The translations under genes and the position numbers were made by a program. A model generated the notes under the pieces. That model worked only from the letters and a program-made list of their open reading frames with translations. It was not told the origin of the DNA and ran no database searches. A stretch of 64,000 bases of DNA from an uncultured Elusimicrobiales bacterium (GTDB lineage Bacteria; Elusimicrobiota; Elusimicrobia; Elusimicrobiales; Elusimicrobiaceae), in assembly GCA_944324675.1 (NCBI GenBank), contig CALUXE010000004.1, positions 62,001 to 126,000 of the forward strand, read 5' to 3'. The first letter of the stretch is position 1; the number at the start of each line of letters is the position of its first letter. This document shows positions 57,828-64,000 of the stretch, one piece after another.

Positions 57828-59066
57828 TTATCTGACCATAGGCTTTGTTATCGGCATTGCGCGTCTAGGCTTTAAACCGTCCTGTTCGTAGGTAACCCAT
57901 TTTTTGAGGCTTAAAAACGCCGCGCCGGCCACGCAGGCTATGGCAGCTATAACAAGCCAAGGCAGGGGCGGGTAGATTGGAGACAAATCCTGCATCATAA
58001 TGCCCGCAAGGAGTATTCCCGTCGATACGCCCGCCTGATTTGACAGAACATATAAACCAAGGAAACGCCCTCTCTTGTTGTCGGGCGCGATATTGGATAC
58101 TAAAGAATGGCCCGAGGGCAGCACCAACATTTCGCCCAAAGCGGCGAATACCATTCCTATAACTAGAGTGTGAAACCCCAGCGCAAATCCTACCGAGCCA
58201 TATCCTACGGCGTAAAGGAAGCAGCCAAAGGCCAAAGCGGCGCTAAGGCGCATCTTTGCTATTAATTTCGACGCTTGATACTGCAGCAAGACTACCGACA
58301 TTCCTTGAATGGAAAACAATAGCCCTACGGCGTTTTCCGTAAGATTAAGACAGTTTACCGCGTGAAGGGAAAGCCCGACCACCAACTGAGCCGAAACTAT
58401 GGAAATCAGGAAATTGTAGAAACATAATCTGGAAAGGTTTGCGTCTTTAAGCTCAGTGAACATTTTGATGAAATGGCTTTTTCGGCGCAAGGTTTTTTTG
58501 AGAGCGTCTTGTATGTAAAGTTTAAGGTAAAGCATAGCGGTAAAGAAGGTTATGGCGGTGAGGAGGAATCCTAAAGAATAGGATATGTTGGCCAAGAACC
58601 CGCCCATGGCGGGGCCCAAGGTCCAGCCCAAATTAATGCCTATTCTTATGTATCCGAAGGCTTTTACCCGTTCGGCGTTATTGGTGTTATCGGCTATCCA
58701 AGCGTTGGAGGCGGGGCGGAAAAAGGCGCCCAAAAAGCTGCCGGCGAAGTGGAAGGCGATAGTTACTATATAATGCGCATCGAAGAAAATGGAAGCGGCG
58801 ATGGCCAGCATCGACATCGACCTGAGAAACAGGGAAACGACCATAACTCTTTTCCTTCCGAAGTTATCGGACACTTCCCCGCTGATCGCGCTTGCGGCGG
58901 CGGTGGTAAACATAGCGGCCGCGAGCATAATGCCGATAATGCCCGGCGCCACGTGCTTTTGAGTGGTGAGGTATATGGTAAGAAAAGGTATGCTCAGGGC
59001 ATATCCGAAAGCGATAAGGCCGTTGGCTACGGCTATTATTATCAAACTTTTGGTTTTTTCCGTCAT
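57828..59066 (-). CDS. Major facilitator superfamily transporter
   Basis: 412 residues with 12 predicted membrane segments. The start is taken at the ATG at 59066, where the first helix begins; a longer frame to 59141 adds only unrelated residues. An MFS loop 2-3 signature is visible near 55-70 (GEVSDNFGRKRVMVVSLFLRS), and a second less conserved one appears in the C-terminal half. The pattern is drug/sugar-efflux-like, but no substrate can be named. It is divergent from the yggS gene 90 bases away. Confidence 0.88.
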   Translation of the reverse strand: MTEKTKSLIIIAVANGLIAFGYALSIPFLTIYLTTQKHVAPGIIGIMLAAAMFTTAAASAISGEVSDNFGRKRVMVVSLFLRSMSMLAIAASIFFDAHYIVTIAFHFAGSFLGAFFRPASNAWIADNTNNAERVKAFGYIRIGINLGWTLGPAMGGFLANISYSLGFLLTAITFFTAMLYLKLYIQDALKKTLRRKSHFIKMFTELKDANLSRLCFYNFLISIVSAQLVVGLSLHAVNCLNLTENAVGLLFSIQGMSVVLLQYQASKLIAKMRLSAALAFGCFLYAVGYGSVGFALGFHTLVIGMVFAALGEMLVLPSGHSLVSNIAPDNKRGRFLGLYVLSNQAGVSTGILLAGIMMQDLSPIYPPLPWLVIAAIACVAGAAFLSLKKWVTYEQDGLKPRRAMPITKPMVR

Positions 59067-59155
59067 ATTGATATTGTACAACTTTGTAGAGTAAAAAATT
59101 AAAATTTTGCGTATTTCACAAAATTTTGATAAAATAGTCAAGAGGTTGGTTCTAT

Positions 59156-59842
59156 ATGTGCCATAAATCCAGCTATTTTGACAATTATTGCCGCATTTTG
59201 GCGAATGCGCGCGCCATTGCCGAGAAGAACGGCTTTGCCGCGGAGCGGGTTAATGTCCTTGTGGTGACGAAATACGCTAGCGCCGAGCAAATAGCGCAGC
59301 TGTTAAGCTGCGGCGGAGTATCAATGATAGGGGAATCGCGTCTGCAGGACAGTTTGGAGAAGTGGCAGTCGCCGCTGCTTAGCGGATATAAAGTACAAAA
59401 ATTTTTTATAGGGCATTTGCAAACCAACAAAGCCGCCAAAGTGGTAGACAATTTTGATTTTATTTGTTCTTTGGATTCTTTGCGTTTGGCCCGTTGTATA
59501 GATAGAGAAGGCGGAAAATTGGGGCGTTGCGTCAATTGTTTGCTCCAACTTAAGCTGACGGATAGGGAAACGCAGGGCGGATTGGATTTGAAAGAGGCGG
59601 GCAAGTTTATAGAGCGGGTCCGCAAAGATTTTAAGTATATATCGCTTAGGGGTATAATGGCGATAGCGCCCGATACGGAAGATAAAGCCTTGCTGAGAGA
59701 ATGTTTTAGAAGTGCGGCCGAAGTTTTTAAGGACTATTTTACGCAAGAAGATTATCTTTCTTTGGGAATGAGCGGGGATTATGAAACGGCGGTGGCCGAA
59801 GGCGGCAATTTACCCAGAATAGGCAGCGCCGTATTTAAATAG
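59156..59842 (+). CDS. YggS-family pyridoxal-phosphate homeostasis protein
   Basis: 228 residues, an alanine-racemase-like TIM barrel that binds pyridoxal phosphate but has no known catalytic activity. Seen: the lysine that holds PLP in LVVTKYAS (about 38), the FIGHLQTNKA segment (about 81-90), and SLGMSGDYETAVAEGGNLPRIGSAVF in short blocks (about 201-226). It is thought to control the PLP pool. AGAGG lies upstream. yggU follows 20 bases later, a common yggS-yggU pairing. Confidence 0.93.
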   Translation: MCHKSSYFDNYCRILANARAIAEKNGFAAERVNVLVVTKYASAEQIAQLLSCGGVSMIGESRLQDSLEKWQSPLLSGYKVQKFFIGHLQTNKAAKVVDNFDFICSLDSLRLARCIDREGGKLGRCVNCLLQLKLTDRETQGGLDLKEAGKFIERVRKDFKYISLRGIMAIAPDTEDKALLRECFRSAAEVFKDYFTQEDYLSLGMSGDYETAVAEGGNLPRIGSAVFK

Positions 59843-59862
59843 ATTTGGTAAGGAGGAAGGGC

Positions 59863-60126
59863 ATGATAATAAAAGTGCGGGTGATTTCCACTACCGGAGA
59901 CAATGAAGTAGTCAGCAGGATAGGCAGCGTGCTTCGCGTAAAGGTTAAAACAAAAAAATTAGACAGCGAGGCCAATGATATTCTTAAGTATTTTATGGCG
60001 GATTTTTTCTCCGTAGACGAGGAAGACATAAACATAATCAAAGGCAATAAAGGCAAGGAAAAGACGGTAGAAGTGCGGGGAAAAAGCGAGGAAGCCTTAA
60101 AAAGGGTAATGGACGCCATCCCGTAA
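59863..60126 (+). CDS. YggU family protein (DUF167)
   Basis: 87 residues from the ATG at 59863, with AGGAGG 6 bases upstream; a slightly longer in-frame start (59845) lacks this spacing. The DUF167 pattern is visible: MIIKVRVISTTGDNEVVSRIGSVLRVKV in part (about 1-28), DSEANDILKYFMADFF (about 34-49), INIIKGNKGKEKTVEVRG (about 57-74). The biochemical role is unknown. Partner of yggS. A clear terminator follows 73 bases later. Confidence 0.88.
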   Translation: MIIKVRVISTTGDNEVVSRIGSVLRVKVKTKKLDSEANDILKYFMADFFSVDEEDINIIKGNKGKEKTVEVRGKSEEALKRVMDAIP

Positions 60127-60198
60127 TTTGTAATGAATTTAGAACGATAAATCCCTACGGAAAATTTAGAGGGTTGTTGCGGTGCAAATTGTCAAAAT

Positions 60199-60228
60199 GC
60201 CGCGTCGGCTTTGCCGGCGCGGCTTTTT
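60199..60228 (+). terminator. Terminator after yggU
   Basis: GCCGCGTCGGC / GCCGGCGCGGC with a TTT loop, followed by TTTTT. Confidence 0.93.
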
Positions 60229-60730
60229 GTGTTAGGAAAACAGAGCCGTCCTGCGGGGGGTATTATGGGCTCTAAAACGGCTTCTTAATTACAAAATCCA
60301 AATTAGTTTTGTTGGACTGGCTAATCCAAAGTTTTTTGACTGAGGGCACCCCAATCTGCGTTTTTGTCTGATTGCGGGTTTTTAATCCTCGGTTTGTTTT
60401 GATTGTAAAATCCAAAGCGGAGGGGCTTTTTTATAAAATTCCAGGACTTGGCAGGGATAATATTTATTAACCTGAAAACAGAGAATCCGCCTCTGCCCCT
60501 TGAGGGCTTTGTCTAACGAGGCGGGCGTTCCCAATGAAGGGCAAATATCAAAATTATCTTTAATTAAAACCGTATTCCCAGGTAAACTTTAAAACGGGGG
60601 ACAGCTTGACTGGAGGGCTTTTTTTTGATAGATTAACTTCATCAAGTCAGCCCGTAAGCGGTAGATGTATTTGTTTTTTGTTAAAGGTTAGTTTAAGCGG
60701 GTTGTTTAAAGTTAAAAACAGGAGAAAAGT
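60229..60730. other. Long non-coding stretch upstream of the cysteine-rich secreted protein
   Basis: About 500 bases with no convincing ORF on either strand. Near 60242-60282 AGAGCC can pair with GGCTCT (60268-60273), or the overlapping AGCCGT with ACGGCT (60277-60282), two mutually exclusive hairpins. Near 60617-60653 GGGCT...AGCCC encloses TTGAT/ATCAA. TCCAAA words occur at 60297, 60325 and 60411. Two T-runs follow G-rich words (GGAGGGGCTTTTTT at 60419 and GGAGGGCTTTTTTTT at 60612). The stretch may be a leader or degraded repeat sequence; I see no promoter I would trust. Confidence 0.3.
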
Positions 60731-61474
60731 ATGGCGAATAATAAAATAGCCGTGAAGGTTTTTTTGGGCTGTTTGTGTTGTTTTGTCCTTATTATGGGAT
60801 TGAACGCCGCGGATGGGACTTCCGGGAGCGGGAGTACGGGGAGTTCGGGTACGGCAAATTGCACCACCGTTGGGGAAACGCAGGAGAAATATACGGCTGA
60901 TAGCAATTGCGGATATAGTACGCAGACAAGGACATGCTGTTCAAATAAGTATTGGAGCGGTTGGGACGAGCCTTGCCCCGGCGCAGTCCAATTGGTAGCC
61001 GTGCGTAGTATGGAAAGTCTAACGCTTGAATGCGGCGGTTACTATGGCGCTTATGTGGATGGTGTATGTAAATGTACTGGTCTGCTTCCCAGTATAACGG
61101 TCCCCTATCCGAAGTGCCCGGCAAGCAATATTTGCGACGGCAAATCTGTCGGTTATAAGTGTTATGAGAGATATTCTCCCACGGCAGAAGAAGTGGCTAA
61201 AAGGGAATACGATGGAAGACAGGGAGGGATTTACTACCCCAAGGGGTATGGTTATATGGATGGACCAGGATGTTATTATAGAGATATCAATAATGATATG
61301 GGTTTCGCGGCGTGTGATATATGTAGCGGCACCGGTAGCGGCAGTACCGGCGGCGGCAGTGGCGCAAAAGGGCCTGGTAATTGGGTTCATCGGTGGATAA
61401 CAGGCGGTAGCTTTACCGTAAATGTCGTTACTTGTAAGGAGCAGACGAGTACCGGCGGCGGGAGCCAAATATAG
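60731..61474 (+). CDS. Cysteine-rich secreted protein of unknown family
   Basis: 247 residues. A signal peptide (about 1-26, ending LNAA; the core holds two cysteines in GCLCC but no clear lipobox) is followed by a glycine/serine/threonine-rich linker, then a domain with about 14 cysteines. CGYSTQTRTC followed by W-x2-W (about 60-78) resembles the thrombospondin type-1 style TRTC...W..W pattern. A second region has CDGKSVGYKCYERY and a tyrosine/glycine-rich GIYYPKGYGYMDGPGCYY. The end is again glycine/serine-rich. Probably a disulphide-stabilised surface or extracellular protein. AGGAG is 6 bases before the ATG. No neighbour helps with function. Confidence 0.6.
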   Translation: MANNKIAVKVFLGCLCCFVLIMGLNAADGTSGSGSTGSSGTANCTTVGETQEKYTADSNCGYSTQTRTCCSNKYWSGWDEPCPGAVQLVAVRSMESLTLECGGYYGAYVDGVCKCTGLLPSITVPYPKCPASNICDGKSVGYKCYERYSPTAEEVAKREYDGRQGGIYYPKGYGYMDGPGCYYRDINNDMGFAACDICSGTGSGSTGGGSGAKGPGNWVHRWITGGSFTVNVVTCKEQTSTGGGSQI

Positions 61475-61548
61475 TGAAGCTAAGGCAAATTATAAGGAGC
61501 GATAATTATTTGAGAAGGAAGTTGACGGAAATTTAAGAAGTTTTCCCT

Positions 61549-61573
61549 GAGGCGCTGATATAAACGGCGCCTC
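61549..61573 (+). terminator. First of two hairpins after the secreted protein
   Basis: GAGGCGC / GCGCCTC with an 11-base loop, followed by TTTAAAT. Confidence 0.65.
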
Positions 61574-61585
61574 TTTAAATAATCG

Positions 61586-61612
61586 CCCCGCCGCTCAAAC
61601 GGCGGGGTTTTT
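61586..61612. terminator. Second terminator hairpin after the secreted protein
   Basis: CCCCGCCG / CGGCGGGG with a CTCAAA loop, followed by TTTTT on the plus strand. It lies beyond smpB's end on the other strand; the 140 bases between hold nothing recognisable. Confidence 0.85.
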
Positions 61613-61750
61613 GTCGGGCAAAATTCAGCTTAGTCGGGACATTTCTAAATTATGGTTCGTAATTCCCTATAAAGGCGGAATGGGCGCGGGGCAGCTTTTC
61701 GGAGGAAAAGATAGGCTTATAGCGGAGTATAATATGGCGAAAGGAAAAAA

Positions 61751-62221
61751 TCAAAGTTTAAATTTATTTTTAAAACCGCGTTCCATTTCTCTGGATAGGT
61801 CCTTCTTCTTGAGAGTTTCGCGTTTATCGTATATTTTTTTGCCTTTGGCCAGCGCTATTTTAGCTTTGGCCCAACCGTTTTTAAGATATATTTCCAAGGG
61901 TACTATGGTTTGGCCTTTTATCTCGTTGGCGGCGGTAAGTTTGTTGATTTCTTTTCTGTGCAGGAGCAGTTTTCTTGTTCTTGTCGGGTCCAAAGAGGTA
62001 TGTGTGTTGAAAGCATAGGGTTTTATGTGCATATTAAACAAATAGGCTTCTCCTTTGTCCATTCTGACGAAAGCGGAATCTAAACTGCAGTCTTTAAGAC
62101 GCAGCGATTTTATTTCAGAACCGAACAGCGCCATACCCGCCTCAAACGTTTCCAAAATGAAATATTCGTGCAGCGCTTTTCTGTTTGTCGCTATGACCTC
62201 TATTCCCTTTTTCCTCGCCAT
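61751..62221 (-). CDS. smpB: SsrA (tmRNA)-binding protein SmpB
   Basis: 156 residues, the usual size. SmpB binds tmRNA and is essential for trans-translation that frees stalled ribosomes. Seen: ATNRKALHEYFILETFEAGMAL (in part), GSEIKSLR (about 34-41), DSAFVRM, the RTRKLLLHRKEINKL (about 81-95), and a lysine-rich C-terminal tail (KKIYDKRETLKKKDLSRE, about 128-145), which reaches into the mRNA channel. No tmRNA gene lies next to it in this window. A promoter was not clearly seen. Confidence 0.96.
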   Translation of the reverse strand: MARKKGIEVIATNRKALHEYFILETFEAGMALFGSEIKSLRLKDCSLDSAFVRMDKGEAYLFNMHIKPYAFNTHTSLDPTRTRKLLLHRKEINKLTAANEIKGQTIVPLEIYLKNGWAKAKIALAKGKKIYDKRETLKKKDLSREMERGFKNKFKL

Positions 62222-62273
62222 AAAAGTAATTTTAGCAAATTTGCCGAAGGAAAGATAAAAAGGAAATTTATTC

Positions 62274-62303
62274 TTGATTGTAAAAAAAGCCGTAATTTAA
62301 TAA
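62274..62303 (+). promoter_or_regulatory. Candidate promoter of tRNA-Leu
   Basis: TTGATT (62274-62279), 18 bases, TAATAA (62298-62303), about 13 bases before the tRNA. The region is very A/T-rich, so other -10 choices exist. Confidence 0.4.
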
Positions 62304-62316
62304 AATAATAAAAGAT

Positions 62317-62400
62317 GGGCGGGTGGCGGAATTGGCAGACGCGTACGGCTCAGGACCGTATGTCCGAAAGGACTTAAGGGTTCAAATCCCTTTCCGCCCA
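62317..62400 (+). tRNA. tRNA-Leu, anticodon CAG
   Basis: 84-nt cloverleaf: acceptor GGGCGGG / TCCGCCC (one G-T pair), discriminator A, anticodon stem TACGG / CCGTA with loop CTCAGGA. It has the long variable arm typical of leucine tRNAs (GTCCGAAAGGAC) and T-loop TTCAAAT. CCA is not encoded (TTGG follows), unlike the other tRNAs in the window, so it must be added enzymatically. Confidence 0.95.
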
Positions 62401-62461
62401 TTGGTTTTCTGATTAACTTCTTTGATATCCTTACATAATTCTATAGCAAACAGGACAAACG

Positions 62462-63093
62462 ATGAAGAAAAAGATATGGCTAAGTGTCTTTTTGACGCTG
62501 TTTTTGCCGCTTGCTTTGGCGGCGTATGATTATCCGTCGGATTTGGAGGGTTCAAACGCCCTTTTGGAAAGCAGGTATTCCGGCGTTCGGCCTTATATAA
62601 GGGCTGACGCGGGCCTTACTTATTCTTCTTTCGAGCTAGGCCCGGGCGAGGATTTGACGGGCTTCCAATTTATTGGCAATTTGGCTTTTGGCGCTGAATA
62701 TAAACGTTCCAGGCTGGAGTTCGCCTATCAACCCAGGGAGGCCGTTTCCGATGTGATATATATGCTTGCGGATACTTTCGCCAGCGTCAGCGGAGACGTG
62801 TTTATGGTCAATTGCTTTTACGATTTTTTCTACGCCAAGTACTTTGATTTGTACGTAGGAGCGGGCGGCGGCGTAGATAAATGGAATAGCGTCTCCCGCG
62901 CTACGCTGTCGGGCTCGGAGGAAGTAAAAGACGACGGCGCTCTTTTATAGGCGGGCTGTATTTGGGAATGAGTTTTAATATCCCTATGAGGTATATCCTT
63001 GCCAGTTTGGATATGGGCGTCGATTATTATTATGAAAGGCATTTTAGGACTAACAATTTCGTTCCCAAGATTGGATTAAGACTTGGTTTTTAA
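62462..63093 (+). pseudogene. Frameshifted outer-membrane beta-barrel protein gene
   Basis: Read as one frame, the protein stops after 162 residues at TAG (62948-62950). A one-base shift at the CTTTTA run (about 62941-62946) restores an open frame to TAA at 63091-63093. The rejoined product has about 211 residues. It has a signal peptide (MKKKIWLSVFLTLFLPLALAA), alternating hydrophobic strands, and ends in GLRLGF, i.e. with the terminal phenylalanine typical of outer-membrane barrels. This strongly supports that the second part belongs to the gene. The cause may be a true mutation, an assembly or sequencing error in the T-run, or programmed slippage. A terminator follows directly. Confidence 0.75.
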
Positions 63094-63096
63094 CCG

Positions 63097-63124
63097 AAAG
63101 CCCCGCCTCACGGCGGGGCTTTTT
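63097..63124 (+). terminator. Terminator after the barrel gene
   Basis: AAAGCCCCGCC / GGCGGGGCTTT with a TCAC loop, followed by TTA; 3 bases after the restored stop codon. Confidence 0.88.
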
Positions 63125-63254
63125 ACGGCGGCGCTTTAATAAACGGCCGCGGGCCTGTATGAGGGGGTTAAAATATAGTAAAATTAATTAAACGTGGAGC
63201 GCTACCCGGGAGCGGACAGTTTTTCTTGTCCCGAACGGGAAAACGGGTGTCTTG

Positions 63255-64000
63255 ATGCTGTTAAGAAAGAAAAAGGGAGCCAGACGTTTCGCCCCGATAC
63301 GCGGCAAGCGGGAAAAGGCCCTAAGAATAAAGAGAATGTTTTTCGCTTTGTCGGCGTGCGTGGTTGTATTGGCGTTTTTTTTCGCCTTGGGCAAGGCCGC
63401 GGATATGTTGTTTGACGCGAAGAGCCGTCCCCAATGGCTGCAATGGCATGTCAAAAAGGTAAATATAAGCGCGGAGGATGAAGCGCTTTCCGAAGAAATC
63501 CTAAAATATGTGACCTTTAAGCAAGGCGACGCCGTATCCTATTTGGATTGTTCCGCTTTGGAAGAAATGTTGCAAGACAATATGAAAGAATTAAAGAAAG
63601 TTTCCGTCTGGCGGAATTATTTTAACGGCGACTTGAATATAAAAATAAAGAAACATGAACCATTTGCCAGAATAAAAACGGAAAAAAACAATTATCTTGC
63701 TGCGGAGAACGGACTTATATTTAACGAAGAAAAATCGCCGCGCGACGATTCTCTTTTGGAAATAAAAACCCTGGGCGAAATAAAAGGTGAATTTTTGCCT
63801 AAAGAATTTGTAGAATTAGTAAAAGCGGTAAAGAACGAAACCGATTTGGCGGTGGAGGAATTTACCGTCGATTTGGGCCGGTCGTCTTTCGGTTTAAAGC
63901 TAGAAGGCGCGTCCGCCGATATGGGCGGGCTGAAAGGCGGCGCGGAAAAGATAAAAGTCCTGAAAAGGATTATTGCGGAATCTTCCCGCCGCGGTTTTAA
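63255..64000 (+). CDS. ftsQ: FtsQ/DivIB-like cell-division protein (3' truncated by the window end)
   Basis: The frame is open to the end of the window (248 codons). A basic cytoplasmic N-terminus (RKKKGARRF) is followed by one transmembrane segment (about 28-47, MFFALSACVVVLAFFFALGKA). Then comes a POTRA domain (about 65-140): VKKVNISAEDE, ILKYVTFKQGD, LKKVSVWRNYFNGDLNIKIKKHEPFARI. This order is that of FtsQ/DivIB, an essential divisome link to FtsB and FtsL. The ATG at 63255 has no strong ribosome-binding site; an in-frame TTG lies just before it. The gene might start an ftsQ-led unit (ftsA, ftsZ next), which lies outside the window. A different-frame short ORF at 63194 is taken as chance. 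Confidence 0.8.
   Translation, partial: MLLRKKKGARRFAPIRGKREKALRIKRMFFALSACVVVLAFFFALGKAADMLFDAKSRPQWLQWHVKKVNISAEDEALSEEILKYVTFKQGDAVSYLDCSALEEMLQDNMKELKKVSVWRNYFNGDLNIKIKKHEPFARIKTEKNNYLAAENGLIFNEEKSPRDDSLLEIKTLGEIKGEFLPKEFVELVKAVKNETDLAVEEFTVDLGRSSFGLKLEGASADMGGLKGGAEKIKVLKRIIAESSRRGF

Noticed and set aside
59863-60126. PurS-like identity for the small gene after yggS
   Set aside because: The motif order is that of DUF167/YggU, and the yggS partner agrees; PurS is unrelated in pattern and no purL or purQ is nearby.
61613-61750. tmRNA next to smpB
   Set aside because: No tRNA-like ends, no ANDxxxAxA-type tag frame and too short.
63194-63415. Small ORF starting with GTG before the FtsQ-like gene
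   Set aside because: It lies in a different frame over the FtsQ-like coding region, which has a clear membrane segment and POTRA domain.
1-64000. CRISPR array, insertion sequence or prophage
   Set aside because: No regularly spaced repeats, transposase, integrase or phage structural gene was recognised anywhere in the window.

Overview
This window looks like a chromosome segment of a diderm (outer-membrane) bacterium, GC content roughly in the mid-40s percent by eye. The best guess is Elusimicrobiota, perhaps a gut-type lineage. That rests on an inferred combination: a PorV/UPF0164 barrel next to a C-terminal sorting-domain protein, a complete Bat (MoxR/VWA/TPR) operon, a NadD-YqeK fusion, a thioester-less alpha-2-macroglobulin and many secreted proteins of no known family. 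No single feature proves the phylum. I see no insertion sequence, prophage, CRISPR array or rRNA. Gene density is high, with long runs of genes that touch or overlap by 1-20 bases.

Layout. 1-1.4 kb: end of a sorting-domain protein plus a PorV-like barrel. 1.6-2.5 kb: RNase P RNA and an RNase HI-like protein with a sliding-clamp motif, on the minus strand. 2.7-5 kb: glutamate dehydrogenase, a TM2 protein and an autoregulated DtxR/MntR-type repressor. 5-12.4 kb: ileS-lspA-TPR lipoprotein-divergent P-type ATPase-queF-PrcB-like protein in one plus-strand run. 12.5-14.4 kb: GMP reductase and an unknown anchored protein. 14.5-22.7 kb: the eight-gene Bat operon. 22.7-29.8 kb: sugar-phosphate isomerases (gmhA, rpiB, pgi), then tRNA A37 modification (miaB, miaA), a PilZ protein and hflX.

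29.8-35 kb (minus strand): two paralogous secreted trypsin-like proteases, a Qnr-like pentapeptide protein, two proline tRNAs, MerR and HU regulators, and the phospholipid pair plsY-gpsA. 35-43 kb: a 1,878-residue alpha-2-macroglobulin, argS and rsfS with a histone-H1-like tail. 43-51.5 kb: a LytR_C protein, the NadD-YqeK fusion, an envelope-glycan set (FAD/UGM-like enzyme, MraY/WecA-like transferase, lipoprotein, flippase), purine nucleoside phosphorylase, yraN and rnhB. 51.5-53.5 kb is accessory in character: a small ORF, a 17-bp inverted repeat, and two cysteine-rich anchored paralogues on either side of a tRNA-Arg with the uncommon anticodon GCG. 53.5-60.1 kb: xth, metK, an AsmA-like protein, an MFS transporter, yggS-yggU. 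60.1-64 kb: a 600-base non-coding stretch, a cysteine-rich secreted protein of unknown family, smpB, tRNA-Leu, a frameshifted outer-membrane barrel, and the start of an FtsQ-like division gene cut by the window end.

Overall the segment mixes core translation, RNA-modification and cell-envelope genes with a strong periplasmic/secreted component (Bat complex, macroglobulin, proteases, anchored cysteine-rich proteins). I find no single clear undescribed system. The most promising leads are the cysteine-rich paralogue pair, the secreted cysteine-rich protein behind its long leader, the P-type ATPase that has lost its metal-site motif, and several unusual fusions or tails on housekeeping proteins.
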